Shown here one piece after another: positions 40,355-48,780 of a DNA stretch of 64,000 nt. The stretch comes from JAXLQL01 sp046331625. Its GTDB lineage: Bacteria > Acidobacteriota > Terriglobia > Bryobacterales > Bryobacteraceae. The notes under the pieces were generated by a model. The model saw only the letters and a list, made by a program, of their open reading frames with translations. It ran no database searches and was not told where the DNA came from. Within the stretch, counting starts at the first letter, position 1. Each line of letters opens with the position of its first letter. The position numbers were made by a program, and so were the translations under genes. The DNA lies in NCBI GenBank assembly GCA_046331625.1, contig JAXLQL010000001.1, positions 62,001 through 126,000 on the forward strand, given 5' to 3'.

Positions 40355-42511
40355 ATGGCGGAAAAACTCGAGGCGCGCGCTTGGACGAAGGATACAGGCG
40401 CGGGCAAGGTGGTTCGGCTCGACTTCGACGCCAATGCGGACCCTGAGTTGTTGCAGGGTTCATCGGACACCAGCCGCAAATGGCGCCGCCAGCTATTGAC
40501 TGAATACGGCGCCTCCGAGTTGACGGTGACATCGGGCCGCAGGCCGCCAGTTGGTTGGCATTCGCTGGACGCGGATTCATTGCTCACTCCCTCCGGCTTG
40601 AGCGAAACCATCGCCCGTGAGAACAAGACCGGCTTCGACCTTGCCGTGCAGCAGTTGCGTTCGCCCATGGGAATCGTTCCGTTCGTGGGCGCGGGCCTAT
40701 CGGTGCCGTTCGGATTCCCTTCATGGGAGATGTTCCTGCGCCAGGCGGCGCGATCGCACTCGAACCCCACGAAGGTGGGCGCGCTGCTCGACGGCAAGGA
40801 ATTCATCGCCGCGGCCGAGATGTTGAACAACGAGAATCCGGATCACTTCCAGGCGCTGGTGGCCAGCGAATTCGGACGCGAGGTAAGTCCGGAGCAAGCC
40901 AGCCAAGGCGCCGTCTCCACGCTGCCTTGGCTCGCCACCGGTCCGGTGATCACCACGAATTTCGATCGCGTTCTGGAGGCGGCTTTCGCCGGAGCCAAGA
41001 AGCCGTTCTTGCACGTGATCACGGGTCCGCAGCCGGACAATCTGATTCGAGCCATGCACCGCAACGAGCGGGCACTGATCAAGCTGCACGGCGACGCGTC
41101 AGACCGGTCGGCTCGCGTCTTCACCGGCGCCGAGTACGACGAGCAGTACAAATCGAAGGCCGTCCGGCAGCGCGGCAAAAGTGGCCAACGCGCGGACCAG
41201 CGGGCGACGGTATCGCAACTGGCGCGGATCCTGTTCACCAACCGGCCGCTGCTGTTCCTCGGGAGCAGCCTCGAAAAGGACCGCACGCTCGAGGTGCTGG
41301 AAACCCTCCACGACGAGACTCCGGGCCTGACGCACTACGCGGTGCTGGCGGCATCTTATCGGGCATCGGCGCTGAGCAAACGCCGGATCGAGCTCGGCCG
41401 GTTCGGAATCATTCCGCTTTGGTTTCCGCCCGGCGAATTCGCGCAAATCGAAGCCATCATTCGCAACCTCGTCCAGGAAGCATCCACGCGGCTGGTCTGG
41501 CGGCCGGCGGCAGGCATGGCGCCCAAGCGCTCTTCGGCTCCGCCCACCGCGACCGTTGCGGCGCGCGCCAAAGCCGGAGCCAAAGCTCCCAAGCATCTCG
41601 ACCGCAGCCTCGATCTCATCGCCCGCCGCATTGCCGCCAACAACACGGTCTTCCTGCTCGGCGCCGGCGCGCACCTGATTCCGAACGCGAACTCCATTCC
41701 TTACTGGAGCCGCCTCGGCAAGGACTATCAACTCGACGGATCTTGGGGAGCCGCCGTCGCGCAGCACATGATCGATGTCGATGGGCGCGAACAAGCCTGG
41801 GCAGAAGCGCGCCGCAAGCTCGACCTCGAGGAGGTCGCGCCCAGTTCCGTATTCCAGTTCCTCGCCCGCCTCCCGGGACTATTCCGATCGTTGCAGATCG
41901 CGGATCCGTGGCTGTGGATCCTCACCACCAACTACGACGCAACCTGCGAAAAGGTTTTCGACCAAGCCGGTGAACCTTACCATTTGCTCTACTATCAAGC
42001 CGACGGTCCGCATGAAGGGCTGTTCTATCACCGTGACCCATCGAACACCGTTCGCCTGGTGGAGCGGCCGCAGAACATCCTGTCACTCGAGCGAGCGCAC
42101 GTACTCGTGAAGCTCGATGGCGGGATTCCGGCGTGTCAGCATTTCCGGGAATCGGTAGCCATCTCACCGATGGACCAGGCAGTGGCGGCTGGCCGCCTTC
42201 CGGCCGCCTTGCCCGCGGCGGTCGTTCAGGAATTGGGGCGCCGCGACTTGCTCTCGTTAGGCTCGAGCCTGCATGCGATCCACTTGCAGCGGCTGGTACG
42301 TTACGCGGCGGCTCAGTCCGATCGCGTCAAGACGCGCGCCGTAGTGCTCAACCCGCATCCGGAATGGGTGAAGTATTGGGATGCTGCCAAGGTCCACATC
42401 GTCGATAGCGACCTGACGGACTTCGTCCCGGCCTTGGATCAGCGTCTGCGATCGATGCTCGGGCGAACGTTCAAACCCGCAGGTGCCGCGCCGAAAACGG
42501 TAGTCCCTTGA
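40355..42511 (+). CDS. protein with two tandem SIR2-like domains, the second catalytically degraded
   Basis: A 718-residue soluble protein. After an unrecognised 85-residue head, domain 1 has the NAD-binding GAGLS at 112-116, TTNFD with N202 and D204, the catalytic histidine in IKLHGD (H245) and GSSLEKD at 303-309. An Ala/Lys/Pro-rich linker (about 385-415) leads to domain 2, with GAGAH at 436-440, TTNYD (N526, D528), but LVKLDGG where the histidine should be (D588) and GSSLHAI at 636-642. So domain 1 looks able to act on NAD and domain 2 looks inactive, perhaps sensing or binding. SIR2 domains of this TTNYD type are common in anti-phage NAD-depleting effectors. Its 3' end overlaps the convergent esterase gene by 41 bases. 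Confidence 0.85.
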   Translation: MAEKLEARAWTKDTGAGKVVRLDFDANADPELLQGSSDTSRKWRRQLLTEYGASELTVTSGRRPPVGWHSLDADSLLTPSGLSETIARENKTGFDLAVQQLRSPMGIVPFVGAGLSVPFGFPSWEMFLRQAARSHSNPTKVGALLDGKEFIAAAEMLNNENPDHFQALVASEFGREVSPEQASQGAVSTLPWLATGPVITTNFDRVLEAAFAGAKKPFLHVITGPQPDNLIRAMHRNERALIKLHGDASDRSARVFTGAEYDEQYKSKAVRQRGKSGQRADQRATVSQLARILFTNRPLLFLGSSLEKDRTLEVLETLHDETPGLTHYAVLAASYRASALSKRRIELGRFGIIPLWFPPGEFAQIEAIIRNLVQEASTRLVWRPAAGMAPKRSSAPPTATVAARAKAGAKAPKHLDRSLDLIARRIAANNTVFLLGAGAHLIPNANSIPYWSRLGKDYQLDGSWGAAVAQHMIDVDGREQAWAEARRKLDLEEVAPSSVFQFLARLPGLFRSLQIADPWLWILTTNYDATCEKVFDQAGEPYHLLYYQADGPHEGLFYHRDPSNTVRLVERPQNILSLERAHVLVKLDGGIPACQHFRESVAISPMDQAVAAGRLPAALPAAVVQELGRRDLLSLGSSLHAIHLQRLVRYAAAQSDRVKTRAVVLNPHPEWVKYWDAAKVHIVDSDLTDFVPALDQRLRSMLGRTFKPAGAAPKTVVP

Positions 42512-43619
42512 CGCCGTGGAAGCTGTGCTCGCCGGAGAAGACTTCCTGCTCCGCCTTGTCCGCAGCGCCGAACACCTCGTAGACACGGCGCGTGCGCTCG
42601 AAGCTTTGTTTGGCAGCTTCCACGGGGAAGATGTTGTCGCGATCGCCGGACTCGACGAATAGAGGGCGCGGCGCGATCAATCCGGCCACGTCATACATCT
42701 CGGCCCAATCGAGCACGCCCGGAACGTAGTTGTCGATGCAGTGGGCGATGGAGAAGATCGAGTCGAGAAACGTGCACAGGTGGCCGCTGATGTAGGCGAC
42801 CTGGATGCGAGGGTCGACCGCGGCCGACCAGAGCGTCGTCTGTCCGCCGCCGGAGATTCCCATGCATCCCACGCGGGTGGAATCGAGTTCGCTGCGCGTG
42901 GCGATCCAATCGATGGTGCGCATCACATCCCACACGCGCCAGCCGATCATCGTCTGTCCCATCAGCAGCGCGGCGCCCGCCAGGGGCTGGCATGCTGACG
43001 TGCCGAGCGACCTTCCGAGCGTCGTCTTGTCTCGGCGGCATCCGAACGCCATTTGCTCGATCGCAACGGCGGCCATACCGTGCTCCGCCGCTTGAATCGC
43101 GAAGTCATGCTGGTAGCCGGCTTTGCCGGTGCGTTCGCGACCTTTGTCGTCGATGCCCACAATGTCGTCGACGCCGCGCCCATGTCCGGGCAAGCAGATC
43201 ATGGGAGCATATGGAGACTTCCCATTCTTCGGTGTCAGTAGATACGCCAGCACCATCACACCGGGCCGGCTATGAAAGACGATCTTCTCGCGGCGATAGC
43301 CATCGAACTCGCGCGTCTCGAGCGTCTGCGGTTCCAGCGGCACGCGTTCGTGCGGGAAGCCGCCCATCAGTTCCACCACTTTCGCCCGCAGCTTCTTTTG
43401 CCACGCTTCGGCCTGCTTTCGATTCGACGCTTTGAAAGTGAGCTGCAGCTTGGCCGAACGATATTGCTCGCGCGCCCAAATCAGCGGATCGAACTGTGGC
43501 ATGGCCACGCGCGCCGCCATGCCATCGAGCGCTCCGGTGTACTTCGCTTGTTCCGTCTGCGCCAGTGCAGGAGCAGCCAGCGCTCCCGATACCAAACTGC
43601 GCCGGGAGATCTTCGCCAT
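42471..43619 (-). CDS. secreted alpha/beta hydrolase, acetylxylan-esterase-like
   Basis: A 382-residue protein with a twin-arginine-like signal (KISRRSLVSGALAAPALA). The hydrolase core has the oxyanion-side motif MICLPGHGRG, the nucleophile elbow GISGGG followed by QTTLWSAA, an acid in ESGDRDNIFP and the histidine in SGEHSFHG. This matches the dienelactone-hydrolase/acetyl xylan esterase group found in Planctomycetes and Acidobacteria. It probably removes acyl groups from a polysaccharide outside the cytoplasm. It follows the epimerase gene by 13 bases on the same strand. Confidence 0.85.
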   Translation of the reverse strand: MAKISRRSLVSGALAAPALAQTEQAKYTGALDGMAARVAMPQFDPLIWAREQYRSAKLQLTFKASNRKQAEAWQKKLRAKVVELMGGFPHERVPLEPQTLETREFDGYRREKIVFHSRPGVMVLAYLLTPKNGKSPYAPMICLPGHGRGVDDIVGIDDKGRERTGKAGYQHDFAIQAAEHGMAAVAIEQMAFGCRRDKTTLGRSLGTSACQPLAGAALLMGQTMIGWRVWDVMRTIDWIATRSELDSTRVGCMGISGGGQTTLWSAAVDPRIQVAYISGHLCTFLDSIFSIAHCIDNYVPGVLDWAEMYDVAGLIAPRPLFVESGDRDNIFPVEAAKQSFERTRRVYEVFGAADKAEQEVFSGEHSFHGVKGLPFSARHLRV

Positions 43620-43632
43620 GACTGCCTCCTCT

Positions 43633-44601
43633 TTATCCGAGAGTGGACGTGAGTTCGCCTCGCGACTTCAGCGCCGCAAAGCGCTCCACCGTTTGGCGGA
43701 TTCCATCTTCGAGACCGGTGTTCGGAATTCCCGGAATCGACTTGTGCAGCGCCGACGCGTCCATGCGGAATGACACCGGCACTTGCGGACCACCCACGCT
43801 CAGCAACTTCCCTGCCCCGGGATGCGCGCGGTCAATCATCGCGACCAAGTCTTCCATCTTCACGATCGTTCCCGCGAGATTGAACACGTGCGCGCCAGCA
43901 AGATCGGAGAGTCCGCAGCGCACGAACGTCTCGGCGACGTCTTCGACGTACTGCAAGTCCATGTGACCGGACACGCGAATCTGGAACGGCACGCCGAGCA
44001 CGGCCGCTTTCATCGCGAGCGTCGGATCCGCGGTGAGACCGCGATCGCGGCCCACGCCATAGACGGTCCACGGGCGCAGGCCAACGCTCGAGATCCCGCT
44101 GGCGGAATAGAAGATCCGAGCGTTGCCTTCGTTCGCTTGCTTGAAGACGCCGTAATGCGTACCGGGGAGAAGGTGGTCGCTTTCCGAGAGCGTGCGTGCG
44201 CCGTACTCTTCTTCGGGACCCCACACCGCCGACGACGACGCGTACACTACCCGCACCGGACGGCCGGCGTCGCGAGCGCCTTCGAACACGTTGAGTGTGC
44301 CGATGACGTCAATGACTCCACCGGAGACGGGATTCGCCTGGCAGAACGGCATCAGCACCGCGGCGAGGTGAATCACGTGCGTGATGCCACCGTCTTTGAT
44401 CAACGCCTTCACACGAGCCGTGTCTTCGATCTTTCCGGTTTCCACCGCCAGCTTGGGGCTGGTGGCATGAGCGGAGATCAAACGGAGGCGGGAAAGATCG
44501 GCCTCCATGTCATAGCAAAGCACCTCGATTCCACGATCGAGCAGTTGTTTCACTGTCCAGGCGCCAATGCAGCCGGACGAGCCAGTAACCAGTACGCGCA
44601 T
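43633..44601 (-). CDS. NAD-dependent epimerase/dehydratase
   Basis: A 322-residue extended short-chain dehydrogenase from the ATG at 44601; a GTG two codons upstream is an alternative. The Rossmann motif is VTGSSGCIGAW (GxxGxxG), with the cofactor acid in CYDMEAD. The catalytic serine lies in VYASSSAVWG and a tyrosine/lysine pair in HYGVFKQANE, so the YxxxK motif is present in that order. It would act on a nucleotide sugar or a related substrate. It is divergent from the Gfo/Idh gene with an 18-base gap. Confidence 0.9.
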   Translation of the reverse strand: MRVLVTGSSGCIGAWTVKQLLDRGIEVLCYDMEADLSRLRLISAHATSPKLAVETGKIEDTARVKALIKDGGITHVIHLAAVLMPFCQANPVSGGVIDVIGTLNVFEGARDAGRPVRVVYASSSAVWGPEEEYGARTLSESDHLLPGTHYGVFKQANEGNARIFYSASGISSVGLRPWTVYGVGRDRGLTADPTLAMKAAVLGVPFQIRVSGHMDLQYVEDVAETFVRCGLSDLAGAHVFNLAGTIVKMEDLVAMIDRAHPGAGKLLSVGGPQVPVSFRMDASALHKSIPGIPNTGLEDGIRQTVERFAALKSRGELTSTLG

Positions 44602-44619
44602 TTCCACAACGGTATCATA

Positions 44620-45669
44620 ATGGCCATGGCAAACCTGCTTTCGCGCCGCCAGCTTCTAGCCGCGGTTCCCGCGCTGCGTCTTCCCCGCAAGATTCGTGTG
44701 GCGCTCATCGGGCTCGACGGGCACACGGGCGAGGTCACCAAGCCCTTGCCGCAACTGCCAGACGTGGAAATGGTGGCGCTCCACGACGCGCGGCCCGAGG
44801 CGATGGCCAAGTTCGGCAAGACATTTCCGAACGCGAAGCACTTCTCCGACTACCGGAAGCTGCTCGATGAGGCCAAGCCCGACGTGGTGGGTGTGTGTAA
44901 CGAAAACTCCAATCACGCGGCGGCGACACTGGCTTGCCTCGAGCGCAACATTCACGTGATTGCGGAAAAGCCGTTCGCCACCGAGTTCGCCGATCAGGAG
45001 AAGGTGATTGCCGCGGTGAAGCGTGGACCCGCCAAGTTCACCGTCATGACCTCGATGCGCTTCGACTCGCCGTATCTCGGGCTGCGGCAAATCGTCGAGT
45101 CGGGCGAGATCGGCGAAGTGATCCAAATGGACGGGCAAAAGTCATATCAACCTTCGGAACGGCCGGCGTGGTATTTCAAGCGCAAGACCTACGGCGGCAC
45201 CATGCCGTGGATCGGCATCCATATGATCGACCTGATGCTGTTCACCAGCGGCCGCAATCTGGTGGAGGCGTTCGGCTACCAGAACCACATCGGGTTCCCG
45301 GAAACGGGCGACACCGAAAACATCACGGCCACGGTGTTTCGCATGGACAACGGCGGCGTGGCGCTGCTGCGCATGGACTACCTGCGTCCGAAGCCATCTG
45401 GATCACACGGCGATGACCGGCTGCGGCTGGCGGGGACCAAGGGCATTGCCGAGTATATGGCGGCAACGGGTGTGACGGTGATGTCGGACAAGCGCGGGCG
45501 CGAGGTGATCTCGCAGTTGCCGGCTCCACGGTCATTGTTCTCGGAATTCCTCGACCACATCTACAACGGCAAGGCGGCGCCGATTCCGTGGGAGCAGATC
45601 GAGCGCGGCAATCGGATCGTGCTCGGTGCGCGCGAGGCGATGGAGACGCACCGGGTCGTCAAGCTCTGA
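44620..45669 (+). CDS. Gfo/Idh/MocA family oxidoreductase
   Basis: A 349-residue NAD(P)-dependent oxidoreductase. The first 25 residues (LLSRRQLLAAVPAL) look like a short twin-arginine-type signal, common in this family in Planctomycetes and Acidobacteria. Then come the Rossmann segment KIRVALIGLDGHTGEVTKPL, the EKP motif in HVIAEKPFATEF and the substrate-side helix GGTMPWIGIHMIDLMLF with the catalytic-type histidine. It acts on sugars or related polyols. Its stop overlaps the start of the DinB-like gene (TGATG). Confidence 0.92.
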   Translation: MAMANLLSRRQLLAAVPALRLPRKIRVALIGLDGHTGEVTKPLPQLPDVEMVALHDARPEAMAKFGKTFPNAKHFSDYRKLLDEAKPDVVGVCNENSNHAAATLACLERNIHVIAEKPFATEFADQEKVIAAVKRGPAKFTVMTSMRFDSPYLGLRQIVESGEIGEVIQMDGQKSYQPSERPAWYFKRKTYGGTMPWIGIHMIDLMLFTSGRNLVEAFGYQNHIGFPETGDTENITATVFRMDNGGVALLRMDYLRPKPSGSHGDDRLRLAGTKGIAEYMAATGVTVMSDKRGREVISQLPAPRSLFSEFLDHIYNGKAAPIPWEQIERGNRIVLGAREAMETHRVVKL

Positions 45670-46184
45670 TGCCGTCTCTCGAGCGGGTCTTTGTCGAGAC
45701 GGTGGAGCGCAAGCTCACGCAGATGTGTGCGCGGATCGGCGCGTGTCTTGACCGCTTGAATGCCGAACAAGTGTGGATGCGCGGCGGCGAGCATGAAAAC
45801 GCGATCGGCAATTTGGTGCTGCATCTGTGCGGGAACGTGCGGCAGTGGATCGGACACGGGGTGGGCGGACAGACGGACGTGCGGGAGCGTGACGGCGAGT
45901 TCGACGCGCGCAGTGGGGCCGATCCGGCGGAGTTGAAGGCGCGGCTGACGGCGGCGGTGAATGATGCGCTGGCCGTGATCCGCGCGCTGGACGCTGAGGG
46001 CTTGGGCCGGGTGATCGAGGTTCAAGGGTATTCGATCACGGTGCTCGAAGCAGTGCTCCACGTGACGGAGCATTTCTCGCAACACGCGGGGCAGATCTTT
46101 CTGTTGACGAAGCATGCCACGGGCGAGGACTTGGGCTTTTACCGGCACCTGGGACGCAAGGTCCACGCAGAGAAGACGCCGTAG
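45669..46184 (+). CDS. DinB-like four-helix protein (DUF1572 type)
   Basis: A 171-residue soluble protein with a DinB-like four-helix arrangement. Metal-site residues typical of the family are visible: a histidine in IGNLVLHLCGNVRQWIGHG and a second pair in LHVTEHFSQHAGQI. Functions include thiol-dependent transferases, but none can be assigned here. It is translationally coupled to the Gfo/Idh gene (TGATG overlap). The following 409 bases contain no gene. Confidence 0.85.
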   Translation: MPSLERVFVETVERKLTQMCARIGACLDRLNAEQVWMRGGEHENAIGNLVLHLCGNVRQWIGHGVGGQTDVRERDGEFDARSGADPAELKARLTAAVNDALAVIRALDAEGLGRVIEVQGYSITVLEAVLHVTEHFSQHAGQIFLLTKHATGEDLGFYRHLGRKVHAEKTP

Positions 46185-46394
46185 CGGTACCGAGGCAATC
46201 GGGAATCGGCTTCAGCCCTGCGCGGGACTCTCCGGATCCCGTGTTTCGCAAGAATTTTATCTTCCTGTCCCGTCAATGACATACCGGAAACGATTTTGCG
46301 CGAAGCACGAAGCGTCCGCCTAGGCTGGGAGCGTGGACCCAGTCCACCGCTCTTTGACAAATTGAACGCTGACCTCGAGTCGGACTCCAAACAC

Positions 46395-46458
46395 AAAGTG
46401 TCGGATTCCTGAGTGTCTCAATATAGGGCTCACCCCACAGGGGCAAATCCGACACTTT
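46395..46458. repeat. long inverted repeat in an intergenic gap
   Basis: AAAGTGTCGGATT at 46395-46407 is perfectly inverted at 46446-46458, with 38 bases between that hold shorter complementary stretches (cccca/tgggg type). It lies in the 409-base gap 46185-46593 between the DinB-like gene and a convergent membrane protein gene. No gene is seen in that gap. Confidence 0.6.
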
Positions 46459-46593
46459 CCGGCACAATCCGTCGCTTTCAGCGCTTTTTTGGGCGCACTT
46501 GGCAGCCCCCGCGGCGGACGTGCGCAAACGTCGTCCAGTGCCGATGCACTAGCACTGGAAGTCCCGCCGAGGCGGAAACTCCGCCCCGCAAAA

Positions 46594-46989
46594 TCAGGCG
46601 GACTTCTTTGCCAGGGCCTTGCTGACGCTCCCCGCAGTAGCTCCGAACTGCGCGATGAGCATGTTGAGCGTGGAGCGGAAGTCATCCATTCCGTCGAACT
46701 TGTGCGGTCCGTAGAAGTAGCTGTAGAACAGCACACCGAATACCACCACAGACCAAATGGCGAGCAGAAACGGCCACTTCCCTTTCGCGGCCAAGGCGGT
46801 AGCAGCGATCGAAAAGAAGCTGGCGCCGAGGAGCACCTTCGCCAAGTCCTGCCCAGTCCACCAAGGGACGGCTTCGAGCGAGAAATTCGCCGATCCAGTG
46901 GCCAGTACTACCAGTGAAATGCCGAATAGGAAGACAGAAAGACCAGCGGTGGTAGCGTAGGTGAACAAATGGAGAAGCTTGCGCAGCAC
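46594..46989 (-). CDS. small membrane protein of unknown function
   Basis: A 131-residue protein with three predicted membrane helices: about residues 8-32 (FTYATTAGLSVFLFGISLVV), 50-68 (VLLGASFFSIAATALAA) and 72-93 (WPFLLAIWSVVVFGVLFYSY). The C-terminal 38 residues are amphipathic. I do not recognise the family. It is divergent from hrcA, about 95 bases apart. Confidence 0.65.
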   Translation of the reverse strand: MLRKLLHLFTYATTAGLSVFLFGISLVVLATGSANFSLEAVPWWTGQDLAKVLLGASFFSIAATALAAKGKWPFLLAIWSVVVFGVLFYSYFYGPHKFDGMDDFRSTLNMLIAQFGATAGSVSKALAKKSA

Positions 46990-47028
46990 GGACCCATCAT
47001 TGTACCAGCTCGAGCCCGGAATGGCCGC

Positions 47029-47058
47029 TTGACCATCGAATCCGGCATTTCCTACAAT
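47029..47058 (+). promoter_or_regulatory. sigma-70 promoter of hrcA-grpE-dnaJ
   Basis: TTGACC (47029-47034) and TACAAT (47053-47058) are separated by 18 bases. AGGAAG follows, then the hrcA ATG at 47085. No CIRCE inverted repeat (TTAGCACTC-N9-GAGTGCTAA) is visible here. Confidence 0.65.
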
Positions 47059-47084
47059 GTTCTCAGGAAGTTAGGCTCACACTG

Positions 47085-48134
47085 ATGAAGAGGGCGAGCT
47101 CGTTACCATCGCGCGTGGAACAGATACTGTGTTCCATCGTACAGGCCTATATCGATAGCGGACAACCGGTTGCTTCGGCGGACATCTCCCGCAAGCGGCG
47201 GCATGGGTTGGGTCCTGCCTCGATTCGAGGCGTGATGGCGGAACTCGCCGCCGAAGGGTTCCTCAACCAGCCCCACACGTCGGCAGGGCGAGTCCCCACG
47301 GGCAAGGCATTTCAGGTGTTTGCGGCATCGCTTCCAGAAAAGCGTGTGCACTCGGACGAGTTGCACCGCATCCGCGAGAACCTCGGCGAAGCTGGCAGTC
47401 TCGCGTCGCGCGTGGAGCGTTGCTCCCACATGTTGACCGAGATGACGGGCGGAGTTGCGATCGCCACTGCGGTACCGGCGCGAGGCCAAGTGCTAGACCA
47501 GGTGCAACTGGTGTGGCTCGGCGGACAGCGCGTGCTGATGGTGGTGATCACGGCGGATAAACTGGTTCGCGATCAATTGGTGACGCTCGACGAACCGGTG
47601 ACGCAAGAGGAAATGAACTCGGTTCGCAACTATCTCAACGCGAACTTCAGCGGTTGGGCGCTCCCGTCGATCCAGCGCGAGCTGCGGTCGCGGCTCGAGG
47701 CAGACAGCGCGGCGTATGACTCGATTTTGAAACGGCTGGCGCTGCTGCGCAGCAAGGGTGTTCTCGACGGGTTGCTCGACGTCAGCCCGGGCCCGGAACT
47801 GCACCTGGATGGTGCGTCGAACCTGGTCGATTCCGACGTCGCCCTGACGCGAGAGCATCTCAAGGAGCTGTTCCAGGCTCTCGAGGAAAAACGGATCGTG
47901 CTCGAGCTACTGGAGCGTTTCCTGGCTGCACCGGCCGGAGAGGTGGGCGTCTCCGTCGGCCTCGGAGCACCGCCCCACGCACTGCAGGAGATGTCGTTGA
48001 TCGGGATCAAAGTGGAAGGACCCGGCGGACTGTCGGCTCGGCTGGCGGTGTTGGGTCCGATGCGTATGGACTATTCGCGCGCCATGTCGGCGGTGCTTCA
48101 TGTCGGGCGCGCCTTGGGCAGTCTGCCATCGTGA
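47085..48134 (+). CDS. hrcA: heat-inducible transcription repressor HrcA
   Basis: A 349-residue repressor. The N-terminal winged helix (RVEQILCSIVQAYIDSGQPV, then ASIRGVMAELAAEGFLNQPH and TSAGRVPTGKAF) is the HrcA signature. The central part is the inserted dimerising domain and the end has the GAF-like domain with VLGPMRMDYSRAMSAV. HrcA represses chaperone operons by binding CIRCE elements; I see none upstream of this operon. It is followed by grpE and dnaJ, with the dnaK gene not in the window. Confidence 0.95.
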   Translation: MKRASSLPSRVEQILCSIVQAYIDSGQPVASADISRKRRHGLGPASIRGVMAELAAEGFLNQPHTSAGRVPTGKAFQVFAASLPEKRVHSDELHRIRENLGEAGSLASRVERCSHMLTEMTGGVAIATAVPARGQVLDQVQLVWLGGQRVLMVVITADKLVRDQLVTLDEPVTQEEMNSVRNYLNANFSGWALPSIQRELRSRLEADSAAYDSILKRLALLRSKGVLDGLLDVSPGPELHLDGASNLVDSDVALTREHLKELFQALEEKRIVLELLERFLAAPAGEVGVSVGLGAPPHALQEMSLIGIKVEGPGGLSARLAVLGPMRMDYSRAMSAVLHVGRALGSLPS

Positions 48135-48186
48135 AAACAGAGCGGACGCCGAAAGCCCCGACAATCCAGAGAGAGGACGAACTGTG

Positions 48187-48780
48187 ATGCCTGAGGAGAA
48201 ATCCATACTCGAAACCGTCGAGGAGCTGCTTGGCCCCCCAGCGGACGCCAAAGAAGCTGCGCACGCCGCGGAAGCGGGCGAACCGGGTCCGCCGAGCCAC
48301 GAGCAGATCGACGCCATCGTACAGGAGCGCGACAAGCTACTCGCCGACAAGAGCGAGTTGCAGGACATGCTGCTCCGCCGCCAGGCCGACTTCGAAAACT
48401 TCCGCCGCCGTTCGGATCGCGAACGCGGCGAGTTCCGCGAGTACGCCAGCCTCGAGGCCGTGCAGGCGGTGTTACCGATTCTCGACGACTTCGAGCGCGC
48501 CCTGCAATCGACGCCCGCCACTACCGACGCGGCGATTCAGGAATACATCAAGGGCACCGAGCTCATCCATCAACGCCTGGTGGAAACGCTCTCGAAGCTG
48601 GGACTCGAACCCATCGTGGCCGTGGGGCACCGGTTTGACCCCAATCTCCACAACGCGATCCAACGGGAAGACCGTCCGGATGTAGACGAAGAGGTGGTGC
48701 TCGAGGAATTCCGGCGCGGTTATAATTTCAAAGGCCGCCTTCTGCGAGCATCCCTCGTGAAAGTAGCCGTCAAATCGTGA
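48187..48780 (+). CDS. grpE: nucleotide exchange factor GrpE
   Basis: A 197-residue protein with an acidic N-terminus, the long coiled-coil stalk (DKSELQDMLLRRQADFENFR) and the C-terminal beta-domain ending KLGLEPIVAVGHRFDPNLHN and EFRRGYNFKGRLLRASLVKV. It releases ADP from DnaK. The ATG at 48187 is chosen; a GTG one codon upstream is also possible. The stop overlaps the dnaJ start (GTGA). Confidence 0.95.
   Translation: MPEEKSILETVEELLGPPADAKEAAHAAEAGEPGPPSHEQIDAIVQERDKLLADKSELQDMLLRRQADFENFRRRSDRERGEFREYASLEAVQAVLPILDDFERALQSTPATTDAAIQEYIKGTELIHQRLVETLSKLGLEPIVAVGHRFDPNLHNAIQREDRPDVDEEVVLEEFRRGYNFKGRLLRASLVKVAVKS

Noticed and set aside
40355..42511. CobB-type protein deacetylase
   Set aside because: Motifs are TTNYD/KLHGD as in defence-type SIR2 domains, the protein is far larger and the zinc-binding cysteines of sirtuin deacetylases are not seen.
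47040..47090. CIRCE operator upstream of hrcA
   Set aside because: Only a loose TTAGGCTCA is present; the inverted GAGTGCTAA partner is missing.
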